A DNA stretch of 64,000 bases from JANOZM01 sp031429355. Its GTDB lineage: Bacteria > Pseudomonadota > Gammaproteobacteria > Burkholderiales > Burkholderiaceae_E. This document shows positions 43,487-52,719 of the stretch, in pieces. Location: positions 310,001 through 374,000 of the forward strand of contig JANOZM010000004.1 in NCBI GenBank assembly GCA_031429355.1, written 5' to 3'. The notes below the pieces were generated by a model. It was not told where the DNA came from. It saw only the letters and a program-made list of their open reading frames with translations, and did not search any database. A program made the translations under genes and the position numbers. Every line of letters begins with the position of its first letter. The stretch's first letter is position 1.

Positions 43487-43534
43487 ATGGATTTGCAACA
43501 AGTGGATTTGCAACAAGTGGATTTGAACCAGTGA
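43487..43534 (+). CDS. Possible 15-codon leader ORF made by a 15-bp tandem repeat
   Basis: ATG at 43487 opens a reading frame of 15 codons, MDLQQVDLQQVDLNQ, built from two exact copies of TGGATTTGCAACAAG and a partial third. Its TGA (43532-43534) overlaps the GTG start of the following SDR by four bases (GTGA). Because the SDR start has no clear ribosome binding site, translation of this frame could deliver ribosomes to it. There is no evidence that the peptide itself has a function. Confidence 0.3.
   Translation: MDLQQVDLQQVDLNQ
43488..43531. repeat. 15-bp tandem repeat between OYE and SDR genes
   Basis: TGGATTTGCAACAAG occurs at 43488-43502 and again at 43503-43517, followed by a diverged third unit to 43531. 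It fills the gap between the two genes. Confidence 0.93.
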
Positions 43535-44313
43535 ACCCCCAACAAAAAGTAGTAATCGTTACGGGCGGCGCAAGCGGCATTGGTAGTGCTATTGCCAGTG
43601 CCTATATGGCTGCTGGCGCGAAGGCCGTCGTAGTGGCAGATCGTGATGAGGTCGGTGCAAAAAAAGTCGCCGCTGCAATTGGTGCGGTTGCGTTTAAATG
43701 TGACGTGAGTCAGCAAGCCGATATTGCTGCACTAGTTGCATTTACGCGCCAACAATTTGGTCAAATCGATTGCTTTATTTCCAACGCGGGCATCTTGGGT
43801 AAATCGGGTGGCCTCGAGCTTGACGATGCGCTGTGGGACGCGATGTGGGCTATTCATGGCATGGCGCATGTGTGGGCGGCGCGTGCTGTGGTGCCTGAAA
43901 TGGTTGAGCGTGGCGAGGGCTTTTTTTTAGTGACGGCCTCGGCTGCGGGTTTGCTAAATATTGTTGAGTCTGCGCCCTATGGTGTTACCAAACACGCCGC
44001 TTTAGGTTTTGCCGAATGGCTGCGTATTGCCTACGGCCGTAAAGGGGTTCACGTTGCTTGTTTATGCCCGCAATCGGTTGATACCAATATGGTGGCCCAA
44101 CATGACCCCACGGGCGGATCTGCTGGGCACGACGGTATTCTTTCGCCAGATCAAGTGGCGCAAGATGTGCTTAAAGTAATGAGCTCCGGCGAGTTTTTAG
44201 TACTGCCGCATCCGCAAGTTGCGCAGTACTTTCAATTTAAAGCGAACAACTACGATCGTTGGTTGGGCGGCATGCAAAAATTGTACGCACAGCACGTGGC
44301 TGATAAAAGTTAA
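43531..44313 (+). CDS. SDR family oxidoreductase
   Basis: A 260-residue classical short-chain dehydrogenase. It has VVIVTGGASGIGSAIASAY (cofactor loop), CFISNAGILG, the catalytic serine region TASAAGLLN and YGVTKHAALG with Tyr and Lys. The substrate is unknown. The start is GTG 43531 with no strong ribosome binding site; a short frame of repeats upstream overlaps it. Codirectional with the old yellow enzyme gene, so a coupled reduction/oxidation is possible. It is convergent with xthA with a four-base overlap. Confidence 0.9.
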   Translation: MNPQQKVVIVTGGASGIGSAIASAYMAAGAKAVVVADRDEVGAKKVAAAIGAVAFKCDVSQQADIAALVAFTRQQFGQIDCFISNAGILGKSGGLELDDALWDAMWAIHGMAHVWAARAVVPEMVERGEGFFLVTASAAGLLNIVESAPYGVTKHAALGFAEWLRIAYGRKGVHVACLCPQSVDTNMVAQHDPTGGSAGHDGILSPDQVAQDVLKVMSSGEFLVLPHPQVAQYFQFKANNYDRWLGGMQKLYAQHVADKS

Positions 44314-45089
44314 GCGTAGTCTACCGCTTCATAGTCTACTGTTACCGGGGCGTGATCCGAAAACACTTGCTCGGTATAAATAGAAGTGCTTTTTGCGGTG
44401 GCCGTAATCCCCGGCGTTGCAATTTGATAATCGAGTCGCCAGCCGACGTTTCTAGCGCGCGCACCACCGCGTTGGCTCCACCAACTGTATTGTTCGGGCC
44501 GTGGGTCTAGTTGGCGAAATACATCGACAAATCCCAGCTCATCAAATACTTGTGTAAGCCAATTACGCTCTTCGGGTAAAAAGCCCGAGTTTTTTAAATT
44601 ACCTTTCCAATTTTTTAAATCAATTTCTTTATGGGCAATATTGATATCGCCACATAAAATTATTTCGCGCCCTGTGGCGCGCAATTGTTTAAGGTGCGGA
44701 TAAAACTCGGCTAAAAATCTAAACTTAGCTTCTTGTCTTTCTGGCCCGCTAGACCCCGAAGGTAAGTAAAGAGAAATAACGGTGACCTTGCCTAAGTCTA
44801 ATTCGACGTAACGACCTTCGGCATCAAACTCTTTTGAGCCAAAACCAATCATGCTTTGGGCGACCCTTTTTTTCGTATAGATTCCGACGCCGCTATAACC
44901 TTTTTTCTCGGCGAATTGGAAAGTGCCTTTCATTCCGTTAATCTCGCGCATGTCAGGCGTCAAGTCGGCGCCTTGCGCTTTTAGCTCTTGAACGCACAGC
45001 ACGTCGGGGTTTTGCAGCGCAACCCACTCATTCACGCCTTTGCTAAACGCTGATCTAATGCCATTCAAATTTAAAGTTGTGACGCGCAT
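44310..45089 (-). CDS. xthA: Exodeoxyribonuclease III
   Basis: A 259-residue AP endonuclease/3'-5' exonuclease of base-excision repair. Visible motifs: TLNLNGIRSAF with metal-binding Asn, LCVQELKAQ with the catalytic Glu, SLYLPSGS, CGDINIAHKEIDLKN, and VFSDHAPVTVDYE with the catalytic Asp-His. It is divergent from pyrE, with starts about 14 bases apart. This neighbourhood (xth-pyrE) is common in Burkholderiales. Confidence 0.96.
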   Translation of the reverse strand: MRVTTLNLNGIRSAFSKGVNEWVALQNPDVLCVQELKAQGADLTPDMREINGMKGTFQFAEKKGYSGVGIYTKKRVAQSMIGFGSKEFDAEGRYVELDLGKVTVISLYLPSGSSGPERQEAKFRFLAEFYPHLKQLRATGREIILCGDINIAHKEIDLKNWKGNLKNSGFLPEERNWLTQVFDELGFVDVFRQLDPRPEQYSWWSQRGGARARNVGWRLDYQIATPGITATAKSTSIYTEQVFSDHAPVTVDYEAVDYA

Positions 45090-45103
45090 TGTAAAATAGC
45101 CCT

Positions 45104-45778
45104 ATGAATACAAAAACAGAGTTTATCCGTTTCGCCCTAGATCGCGGAATCCTAAAATTTGGGCAATTTACAACCAAAGCTGGGCGACTGTCGCCTTACT
45201 TTTTTAACACGGGTTTATGTGCCGATGGCGAAGGGTTATTGCGGTTTTCGCAGTTCTACGCGCAAACGCTTTTAGACTACGAACAAGCCAACGGCGTTAA
45301 GTTCGACATGTTGTTTGGGCCCGCTTATAAGGGGATTACCTTGGCCTCTAGTACGGCGATCGTATTAGCCCAAAAGGGCCGCAATTTGCCGTTTGCGTAT
45401 AACCGTAAAGAAGCTAAAGATCACGGCGAGGGCGGTTTGCTAGTTGGGGCACCGTTGGAAGGCAAGGTCGTTATTGTCGACGATGTAATTTCTGCGGGCA
45501 CTTCGGTGAAACAGGCGGTTAATTGGATTATTGAAGCAGGGGCAAAACCAGCTGCCGTCCTAATTAGCCTGGACCGAATGGAGCGCGGTGGGACTGTGGA
45601 TGCACCTACTGACCGGAGTGCGATTCAAGAAGTCGAACAAATGTTCGGTATACCAGTGATTGCGGGTTTTAACTTAAACGACTTAATGGCCTATCTAGAA
45701 GATGCCAATGCTGGCGCTGAGCTTGCCGCTTATCGCGGTGAAGTCGCCGCGTATCGAGAGCGTTACGGCATTATTTAA
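45104..45778 (+). CDS. pyrE: Orotate phosphoribosyltransferase
   Basis: Attaches orotate to PRPP to give OMP in pyrimidine synthesis. The 224-residue protein has FGQFTTKAGRLSPYFFNTG, LFGPAYKGITLAS and the PRPP-binding VVIVDDVISAGTSV. It ends with a C-terminal segment typical of the Gram-negative enzyme. It is divergent from xthA and followed by a DUF4124 gene. Confidence 0.97.
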   Translation: MNTKTEFIRFALDRGILKFGQFTTKAGRLSPYFFNTGLCADGEGLLRFSQFYAQTLLDYEQANGVKFDMLFGPAYKGITLASSTAIVLAQKGRNLPFAYNRKEAKDHGEGGLLVGAPLEGKVVIVDDVISAGTSVKQAVNWIIEAGAKPAAVLISLDRMERGGTVDAPTDRSAIQEVEQMFGIPVIAGFNLNDLMAYLEDANAGAELAAYRGEVAAYRERYGII

Positions 45779-45821
45779 CGCTTAGCTTATTGTTCGGGGG
45801 AGATCATAAAAGGTAATCCCA

Positions 45822-46523
45822 ATGGTGTTCCGACCGCAGCGGTTTTTAACGAAACTAAGCCCAAAACATGCCAGCTTTAAAGCTGTAGGCTTGGTTTGGC
45901 TGCTCGTTATCGTTTTGGTGGGTGCTGCATTGCCGGATTCGGCTAAGGCTGAAATTTTTAGTTGCAAAGACGAGGCTGGGCGAGTGATTACCTCGGATCG
46001 TCCTATTCCCGAGTGTAGCAAGCGGGATATTCGTGTTTTGCGCCAAGATGGTCTAGCTAAAGGAGTTATTCCTGCGCCTTTGACGGATGAGCAGCGTAAG
46101 CAACGCGACATCGATCTCGAAATTAAACGCCAAAAGGATAACCAAGATCGCGAGCGCTTGTCACGTGATCGTGCTTTGGTAGCGGCCTATCCAGATGTAG
46201 CCTCGTTAGAAGTTCAGCGCAAACGCCAAATTCAAGACGTTCAAGTTGAAATTGAAGCGGCAAAAAAGCGAATCCTATTAAAGGAACCCGATTTAAGAGA
46301 AGCTCAGGCAGAGCTGGAGTTTTACCGAGGCAAAAAAGTGCCTGGTAACGTGAATCACAAAATTGCTTTGGCAGCCAGTGCAATTTTGGTTGAAGACGAA
46401 CTCATTCGCGCCAAGCAGCAAGAAATCTTAACGGTAAACTCAAAGTTTGATTCTGATGCAAAGCGCTTGCGCGAGCTATCAGAGGTAACAACGGGGCGCT
46501 TGGCGCAGTCAACTAAGCATTAA
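45822..46523 (+). CDS. DUF4124 domain protein
   Basis: A 233-residue exported or membrane-anchored protein. A hydrophobic N-terminal segment (GLVWLLVIVLVGAALPD) precedes the DUF4124 motif IFSCKDEAGRVITSDRPIPEC, which has two conserved cysteines. The rest is a charged, probably coiled-coil helical tail. The family's function is unknown; members are common in Betaproteobacteria at this locus next to pyrE and gatB. It is convergent with gatB. Confidence 0.85.
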   Translation: MVFRPQRFLTKLSPKHASFKAVGLVWLLVIVLVGAALPDSAKAEIFSCKDEAGRVITSDRPIPECSKRDIRVLRQDGLAKGVIPAPLTDEQRKQRDIDLEIKRQKDNQDRERLSRDRALVAAYPDVASLEVQRKRQIQDVQVEIEAAKKRILLKEPDLREAQAELEFYRGKKVPGNVNHKIALAASAILVEDELIRAKQQEILTVNSKFDSDAKRLRELSEVTTGRLAQSTKH

Positions 46524-46549
46524 TCTTTAGAAAAGCCTGGTGAATTTGC

Positions 46550-48022
46550 TTAAGCGCCCAGCTTCGCCTTTAGCAAATCATTAACTTGCTGAGGATTAGC
46601 TTTGCCCTTGCTGGCTTTCATTATTTGACCCACCAACGAGTTAAAAGCTTTTTCCTTGCCGGCTTTAAATTCAGCCACAATCGCGGGGTTTGCCGCAATC
46701 GCTTCGTCAATAATTTTCTCTATTGCACCGCTATCGGATACTTGTTTTAATCCCTTTTCCTCAATAATAGAATCGACCAAATCGGCTTGCCCCGATTGTT
46801 CTTCCCACGCGGCTACAAATACTTCTTTGCCAGCCTTGCTTGATATCGTGCCGTCTTTTTGTCGAAGTGCAATGCGTGCCACTTGCCCTGCAGATACAGG
46901 GCTTTGTGCGATATCAATCCCGTCACGGTTAAGTTGTGCAGCCAATTCGCCGGTCATGATGTTGGCAATCGTTTTGGCTAAAACAGACTTGTCTGTTTGC
47001 CCGGAACCAATTAATGCAGTTTCAAAAAAACGCGCGGTATTTAAACTGACGGTTAATTGGCTAGCGTCGTATTCGCTAAGACCCAAGTCATTACGAAAAC
47101 GGTTTGCCATTGCGGCGGGAAGTTCGGGTAAGCCTTGCTTAACGCGGTCAATCCAAGCGCTGTCAATGACCAAAGGTGGCAGGTCCGGATCGGGGAAGTA
47201 ACGGTAGTCGTTAGCGTCTTCTTTGCTTCGCATTGATCGAGTTTCGTCGCGATCTGGGTCGTAAAGTCGGGTTTCTTGCACGACTTTGCCGCCATCTTCT
47301 ATTAACTCGATTTGGCGACGTACTTCATAGTCAATGGCTTTCTCTAGAAACTTAAACGAATTTAAGTTTTTAACTTCGGCGCGAGTGCCATACTCGGTTT
47401 GACCCATCGGGCGAACCGAGACGTTGGCATCGCAACGAAAACTGCCTTCTTGCAAGTTGCCATCGCAAATGCCCAGCCATGTGACTAAGCCGTGTAATGC
47501 TTTGGCATAGGCAACGGCCTCTTTGGCCGAGCGCATGTCCGGTTCGGTCACTATTTCTAGTAACGGTGTTCCAGCCCGATTAAGGTCAATGCCCGACATG
47601 CCTTGAAAGTCTTCGTGTAGCGATTTGCCAGCATCTTCTTCTAAGTGCGCTCTAGTAAGCTTAATTTGCGTCGATTTTGTGGTGCCGTTTAGGTCGTAGA
47701 TAATGGGTATAAAGCCACCAACCACCACCGGTATTTCGTATTGGCTAATTTGATAGCCTTTGGGCAAGTCAGGATAAAAGTAGTTTTTACGGGCAAAAAT
47801 CGAGCGGGCGGTAATTTCAGATCCGGCGCTTAAGCCAAATTTTATGGCGCATTCCACGGCAGCGCGGTTCATTACCGGAAGTACACCGGGCAACGCGCAG
47901 TCAAAGACGTTGGCTTGCGTATTGGGCGCAGCCCCAAACTGAGTGCTAGAGCCCGAAAAGGCTTTGGATTGGGTGGCTAATTGAACGTGAGTTTCGAGGC
48001 CGATAACGACTTCCCATTGCAT
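46550..48022 (-). CDS. gatB: Aspartyl/glutamyl-tRNA amidotransferase subunit B
   Basis: Large subunit of the GatCAB enzyme that converts Glu-tRNAGln and Asp-tRNAAsn to the amidated forms. The 490-residue protein starts with WEVVIGLETHVQLATQSKAFS and contains LPKGYQISQYEIPVV, HLEEDAGKS, DLNRAGTPLLEIVTEPDM and EVKNLNSFKFLEKAI. The C-terminal YqeY-like tail helps to bind tRNA. It is last in the leftward gatC-gatA-gatB operon. Confidence 0.98.
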   Translation of the reverse strand: MQWEVVIGLETHVQLATQSKAFSGSSTQFGAAPNTQANVFDCALPGVLPVMNRAAVECAIKFGLSAGSEITARSIFARKNYFYPDLPKGYQISQYEIPVVVGGFIPIIYDLNGTTKSTQIKLTRAHLEEDAGKSLHEDFQGMSGIDLNRAGTPLLEIVTEPDMRSAKEAVAYAKALHGLVTWLGICDGNLQEGSFRCDANVSVRPMGQTEYGTRAEVKNLNSFKFLEKAIDYEVRRQIELIEDGGKVVQETRLYDPDRDETRSMRSKEDANDYRYFPDPDLPPLVIDSAWIDRVKQGLPELPAAMANRFRNDLGLSEYDASQLTVSLNTARFFETALIGSGQTDKSVLAKTIANIMTGELAAQLNRDGIDIAQSPVSAGQVARIALRQKDGTISSKAGKEVFVAAWEEQSGQADLVDSIIEEKGLKQVSDSGAIEKIIDEAIAANPAIVAEFKAGKEKAFNSLVGQIMKASKGKANPQQVNDLLKAKLGA

Positions 48023-48095
48023 ACTAAATCCTTTGGCTAATGCTTGTTTGTTACTTGTTAATGCAAATTAAGCTAATTTTGCGTGCTTTTGGTTG

Positions 48096-49574
48096 CTAGA
48101 TGACCGGAGTTCGTAAATGCCAATCGCTTGATTGTTGATAGGCATGGCCTACCGACAGTATCTTTGCCTCTTGTAAATAGTTACCAATTAGCTGGAGCCC
48201 AACTGGACGATTCTTCGCACCAAAGCCACAAGGCACCGACATGCCAGGCAGCCCAGCCATCGAAACGCCAAGTGTAAAAATATCGGCTAAATAGGCTTGT
48301 GTTGGGTCTGATTGTTTAGTGCCAATATCCCAAGCCACGCAGGGCGAAACCGGGCCTGCAATAACGTCAACTTCTTTAAAGGCTTGTTGAAAATCTTCGG
48401 CAATTAAGCGGCGCAAGCGCAGGGCTTTCAAATAATAAGCGTCGTAATAGCCGTGCGATAAAACATAGGCACCAACCAAAATACGTAGGCGAACTTCGGG
48501 GCCAAAGCCTTCGGCGCGGCTGTTCTCGTACAGGCTTTGCAAATCTTTATATTGCGCACTGCGATGCCCATACCGTACCCCATCAAAGCGCGAGAGGTTG
48601 CTTGAAGCTTCAGCTGGTGCAATTACGTAATAAGCCGGTATCGATAAAGTCGTGCGCGGCAAGCTAATCGGTTTAATCGTTGCGCCCAGTGCAGCCAGTT
48701 GTGCAATGCTGGCCTCCACCGCGCTGGCTACATCGGCATCTACACCTTGCCCAGTAAACTCTTTAGGCACGCCCACACGCAAGCCAGCTAATGGTTTGTT
48801 GCCACTAGCCAGTGCATTGGCCATTGCCGTGTTGTAGTCTTCAGAGGCCACATTAAGGCTAGTTGAGTCGCGTTCATCAAACCCGCTAATGGCGGTTAAA
48901 GCAATGGCGCAGTCTTGGGCGCTGCGGGCAATAATGCCGCCTTGGTCTAGGCTAGACGCAAACGCAATCATGCCAAAGCGCGATACACGCCCATAGGTTG
49001 GTTTAATGCCCGTTACGCCACACATTGCGGCGGGTTGGCGAATAGAGCCGCCCGTATCAGTAGCTGTAGCCGCTAATACGAGGCCAGCGGCTACAGCCGC
49101 GGCTGAGCCACCGGATGAACCGCCCGGCACGGCGGTCTTGTCCCAAGGGTTTTTAGTGGGCCCAAAAAAAGAATTTTCGTTGCCCGAGCCCATCGCAAAT
49201 TCGTCGCAATTGAGCTTGCCAATATTGACGGCGCCTGCCTCTGACAATTTGCGAACTACAGTTGCGTCGTAGGGGCTAGTAAAGTTTTCTAGCATGTGCG
49301 AGCCGGCCGTCGAGCGCCAGCCTTGCGTCACAAAAATATCTTTGTGCGCTATAGGAATGCCGGTCAAAGCCGTGGCTTTACCTTTCGCGCGTAACGCATC
49401 GGCTTGCTCAGCTTGTGCAAGGGTTAAAGCCTCATCAACGTGCAAAAAAGCATTTAAATCGCTAGCCGCTACGCGCTTTAAAGCGTCTTGGGCCAACTCG
49501 ACAGCGTTGGCTTTGCATGATGTAAGTAATTCGCTGGTTTGTACTAAGCTGGTGTTGCTAATTGATGTGCTCAT
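48096..49574 (-). CDS. gatA: Aspartyl/glutamyl-tRNA amidotransferase subunit A
   Basis: Glutaminase/amidase subunit of GatCAB. The 492-residue protein has the amidase signature GGSSGGSAAAVAAGLV with the catalytic serines, PIAHKDIFVTQG containing the catalytic Lys, and DTGGSIRQPAAMCGVTG. Its start overlaps gatC by four bases. Followed by gatB after about 73 bases. Confidence 0.98.
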   Translation of the reverse strand: MSTSISNTSLVQTSELLTSCKANAVELAQDALKRVAASDLNAFLHVDEALTLAQAEQADALRAKGKATALTGIPIAHKDIFVTQGWRSTAGSHMLENFTSPYDATVVRKLSEAGAVNIGKLNCDEFAMGSGNENSFFGPTKNPWDKTAVPGGSSGGSAAAVAAGLVLAATATDTGGSIRQPAAMCGVTGIKPTYGRVSRFGMIAFASSLDQGGIIARSAQDCAIALTAISGFDERDSTSLNVASEDYNTAMANALASGNKPLAGLRVGVPKEFTGQGVDADVASAVEASIAQLAALGATIKPISLPRTTLSIPAYYVIAPAEASSNLSRFDGVRYGHRSAQYKDLQSLYENSRAEGFGPEVRLRILVGAYVLSHGYYDAYYLKALRLRRLIAEDFQQAFKEVDVIAGPVSPCVAWDIGTKQSDPTQAYLADIFTLGVSMAGLPGMSVPCGFGAKNRPVGLQLIGNYLQEAKILSVGHAYQQSSDWHLRTPVI

Positions 49575-49864
49575 TCAAGCACCTTGGGCACCAAATACAA
49601 GCCACCTTCGGTTGCGGGCGCAACGCTTTGAATAGCTTCGCGTTGGTTGACTTCGGTTACCAAGTCTTCACGTAAACGCAACACCATATCTTGCGGGTGT
49701 GAAAATGGTTCGACGCCAGTTAAGTCAACCGACTCTAACTGAGCAATTAATCCAATGAAGCTATTAAGGCGCACTAAAGTATTTTGCTCCTCGGTGCTTC
49801 CGGCAGCCATGGCCAGCCGAGACAGCCGAGCCAATTTTTGAATATCTTTTGATTCTAGAGACAT
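49571..49864 (-). CDS. gatC: Aspartyl/glutamyl-tRNA amidotransferase subunit C
   Basis: A 97-residue subunit that wraps around and stabilises the GatA-GatB core. It starts MSLESKDIQKLARLSRLAM, contains FIGLIAQLESVDLTGVEPFSHP, and ends with GGLYLVPKVLE, fitting the family. The frame is open to 49915 but ATG 49864 gives the usual N-terminus; no strong ribosome binding site is seen. It is divergent from mreB, with 186 bases between their starts. Confidence 0.94.
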   Translation of the reverse strand: MSLESKDIQKLARLSRLAMAAGSTEEQNTLVRLNSFIGLIAQLESVDLTGVEPFSHPQDMVLRLREDLVTEVNQREAIQSVAPATEGGLYLVPKVLE

Positions 49865-50050
49865 GAGAATTTGTAACAACTTTCTTTGACAGCGTAGCGC
49901 TTGCAACAGTGGCAAGGGTTTTGAATACTTTGCGAAAAAACTCGAGCGTGACCTCGAATCGCAGCGAATCTAAGCAATCCTCTTAGGTTTCGCAGCGAAG
50001 TGCTTGAATTATAAGTTATCATCGGGTCAAATTTTCTACTCGGAATTGGC

Positions 50051-51094
50051 ATGTTCGGTCTCTTTCGCAAATATTTTTCTACCGATTTGGCAATTGACCT
50101 CGGTACCGCTAACACCCTCATCTACGTGCGGGGCAAAGGCATTGTGCTGGACGAACCATCTGTAGTGGCGATTCGCCACGAAGGCGGTCCGACCGGCAAA
50201 AAGACTATTGCAGCGGTTGGCAAAGAAGCCAAATCGATGTTGGGCAAAGTGCCCGGCAATATCGAGGCTATCCGTCCCATGAAAGACGGTGTTATTGCCG
50301 ACTTTACTGTTACCGAGCAAATGCTCAAGCAGTTTATCCGTATGGTCCACGAATCGCGCTTGTTTTCGCCTAGCCCCCGCATCATTATTTGTGTGCCTTG
50401 TGGCTCGACGCAAGTAGAACGTCGTGCTATTCGCGAATCCGCCTTAGGCGCTGGCGCTTCACAAGTGTTTTTAATCGAAGAACCCATGGCGGCCGCTATT
50501 GGCGCTGGCTTACCAGTATCCGAACCTTCGGGCTCAATGGTTGTTGATATTGGCGGCGGTACTACCGAAGTTGGCGTTATATCCCTTGGCGGTATGGTGT
50601 ACAAAGGCTCGGTTCGCGTTGGTGGCGATAAGTTCGATGAAGCCATCATCAATTACATCCGTCGTAACTACGGCATGTTGATTGGTGAACCCACGGCTGA
50701 AGCTATTAAAAAAGCCATTGGCTCTGCATTTCCAGGCTCCGAAGTGCGCGAAATGGAAGTGAAGGGACGCAATTTGTCCGAAGGTATTCCACGTAGCTTT
50801 ACCATCTCAAGCAACGAAATTTTGGAAGCATTAACCGATCCGTTAAATCAAATTGTGTCGGCCGTTAAAATTGCGTTAGAGCAAACCCCACCCGAATTAG
50901 GTGCCGATATTGCCGATCGCGGCATGATGCTCACGGGCGGTGGTGGTTTGTTACGCGACCTAGATCGTTTGCTAATGGAAGAAACGGGCTTGCCGGTGTT
51001 GGTTGCTGAAGATCCTTTAACCTGCGTCGTACGCGGCTGTGGTATTGCCCTAGAGCGCATGGATAAATTGGGTACTATTTTTACCAGTGAGTAG
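50051..51094 (+). CDS. mreB: Rod shape-determining protein MreB
   Basis: Actin-like cytoskeletal protein that guides cell-wall elongation beneath the inner membrane. The 347-residue protein opens with MFGLFRKYFSTDLAIDLGTA, containing the membrane-binding end and the phosphate-1 loop. It has VVDIGGGTTEVGVISLGG and the adenosine motif GMMLTGGGGLLRDLDRLL. It is first in the conserved mreBCD-mrdA-rodA series and divergent from gatC. Confidence 0.98.
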   Translation: MFGLFRKYFSTDLAIDLGTANTLIYVRGKGIVLDEPSVVAIRHEGGPTGKKTIAAVGKEAKSMLGKVPGNIEAIRPMKDGVIADFTVTEQMLKQFIRMVHESRLFSPSPRIIICVPCGSTQVERRAIRESALGAGASQVFLIEEPMAAAIGAGLPVSEPSGSMVVDIGGGTTEVGVISLGGMVYKGSVRVGGDKFDEAIINYIRRNYGMLIGEPTAEAIKKAIGSAFPGSEVREMEVKGRNLSEGIPRSFTISSNEILEALTDPLNQIVSAVKIALEQTPPELGADIADRGMMLTGGGGLLRDLDRLLMEETGLPVLVAEDPLTCVVRGCGIALERMDKLGTIFTSE

Positions 51095-51107
51095 TTAGCA
51101 CGACTAT

Positions 51108-51133
51108 AAGGCGGGGTTCAACCCTTAAGCCTT
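51108..51133 (+). other. Hairpin in the mreB-mreC gap
   Basis: AAGGC (51108-51112) and GCCTT (51129-51133) enclose GGG/CCC around TTCAA. No T-run follows, so it may influence the mreB to mreC ratio rather than terminate transcription. Confidence 0.4.
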
Positions 51134-51208
51134 TAATCGGTCCTGTCAAAGGCGGCGCGCGTTGCGTTTAAAACTTACTTGGGTAATTTGCCAAGGTAGC
51201 AAATCAGT

Positions 51209-52114
51209 ATGGATAGAACACCACCGCCGTTTTTTAAGCAAGGGCCATCGGCTAATGCTCGGTTAATGTTCTTCGCTATATTAGCGATCACCTTCTTAAT
51301 TGTAGATGCAAAGATCAATGCGGGTAACGCATTGCGCCAAGGTGTTGCCACTATTTTGTTTCCTGTGCAACGTGCTTTACTGTTTCCACGTGATTGGATT
51401 TCGGGCGGAGCAGGTTACTTCCAAGATGTACTCACGCTAACGAACGACAACTCCAAACTCAAGCGTGAAGCAGTGGCTAACGCCAGCACCTTGCAACGAG
51501 TCGAGCAACTGGACGCCGAGAACCGCGAGCTACGTCGGTTGATAGGTCTGCGTGATCGTTTGGCCGTCAACTCTTTAATGGCGCAAGTATTGTACGAAGC
51601 GCGCGACCCATTTATTCGACGTTTAGTTTTAGATAAAGGCAGCCAAGATGGCGTGTTGGCGGGGCAACCTGTTATTGACTCGGATGGTGTCATTGGACAA
51701 ATTACACGGGTATTTCCTATTTCAAGCGAGGTAACCGTTATCAACGATCAAGCGCTCACGGTTCCGGTGCAAATATCTCGAAGTGGTGTGCGTGCTATTG
51801 CCTATGGGGGCGGGCCGCAGGGCATGTTGGAGTTGCGTTATTTAGCAGCTAATGCCGATGTAAAAATAGGTGATCTGGTAACCACTTCGGGCTTGGATGG
51901 TTTGTATCCAGCCGGGTTACCGGTTGGCAAGATTGCTGGTGTCGATAGTCGTAAAACAGGTAATTTTTTACCCGCAACAGTAGAGCCTTTAGGTGGGTTA
52001 AAGCGCAGCCAAGCGTTAGCGATTGTTATGGTGGATAAAAGTAGATTACCGCCACCACCTGCACCAGCAGATGAATTGCCGGGCTCGCGCAAACGCCGCG
52101 CCGGTAAAGCCTAA
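51209..52114 (+). CDS. mreC: Rod shape-determining protein MreC
   Basis: Bitopic membrane protein that links MreB to the periplasmic cell-wall synthases. The 301-residue protein has an N-terminal cytoplasmic tail, a transmembrane segment (LMFFAILAITFLIVDA), a coiled-coil (LKREAVANASTLQRVEQLDA) and the beta domain with RLVLDKGSQDGVLAGQPVI and TTSGLDGLYPAGLPVG. The C-terminus is proline-rich and basic. Second gene of the rod operon. Confidence 0.96.
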   Translation: MDRTPPPFFKQGPSANARLMFFAILAITFLIVDAKINAGNALRQGVATILFPVQRALLFPRDWISGGAGYFQDVLTLTNDNSKLKREAVANASTLQRVEQLDAENRELRRLIGLRDRLAVNSLMAQVLYEARDPFIRRLVLDKGSQDGVLAGQPVIDSDGVIGQITRVFPISSEVTVINDQALTVPVQISRSGVRAIAYGGGPQGMLELRYLAANADVKIGDLVTTSGLDGLYPAGLPVGKIAGVDSRKTGNFLPATVEPLGGLKRSQALAIVMVDKSRLPPPPAPADELPGSRKRRAGKA

Positions 52115-52125
52115 GCGAAACTAAA

Positions 52126-52641
52126 ATGCGACTGCGCCCAGAACATTTACTCTTACCAGCCAATTCCGGGTTTATCACCTTCTCGTTGGTGGTGGCTTTT
52201 GTTCTTAATATTTTGCCGTGGGGCCGTTATTATTTTGTGCCCGATTTTTTAGCGTTGCTGTTTGTGTTTTGGGGCGTGCATCAACCGCGTAAAGTCGGCA
52301 TGGGAATTGCGTTTGTGTTTGGACTATTAATGGATGTTCACAATACAAACTTACTTGGGCAGCACGCCTTGGCTTATACCCTTTTGTCGTATGGCGCTAT
52401 TTCATTGCATCGCCGCATTATGTTTTTTCGGCTAGGCCCGCAAATGTTGCATGTCTTACCATTGTTGTTGCTAGCTCAGTTAACTGTGGTCTTAATTCGA
52501 TTGTTGTCCGGCAATGGTTTGCCCGAACCGAGTTATTTTTTACAATCAGTTGTGACCACTTTAATGTGGCCGTTAGCTGATTTGATGTTGTTAGCCCCCC
52601 AAAGGCGGGCCGTGGATCGTGATGATAATCGACCTCTGTAA
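52126..52641 (+). CDS. mreD: Rod shape-determining protein MreD
   Basis: A 171-residue multi-pass inner-membrane protein of the elongasome. Around five hydrophobic segments are visible, with the family PWGRYYFVPDFLALLFVFW motif and GIAFVFGLLMDVHNTNLLGQHAL. It lies 11 bases after mreC in the rod operon and is followed by mrdA. Confidence 0.94.
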   Translation: MRLRPEHLLLPANSGFITFSLVVAFVLNILPWGRYYFVPDFLALLFVFWGVHQPRKVGMGIAFVFGLLMDVHNTNLLGQHALAYTLLSYGAISLHRRIMFFRLGPQMLHVLPLLLLAQLTVVLIRLLSGNGLPEPSYFLQSVVTTLMWPLADLMLLAPQRRAVDRDDNRPL

Positions 52642-52719
52642 ACCGGACTCTAGCAATACGAGTTTAGTCCTTAACACTACCAAATTCGCTACAAAATTTG
52701 TTCAACAATTTGAGTTCAA

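Noticed and set aside
46656..47201. A 181-codon open frame antisense to gatB
   Set aside because: It lies wholly inside a highly conserved gene and its translation is low in complexity, as expected for a shadow frame.
50122..50652. A 176-codon open frame antisense to mreB
   Set aside because: mreB is unmistakable; the opposite frame has no ribosome binding site or family motif.
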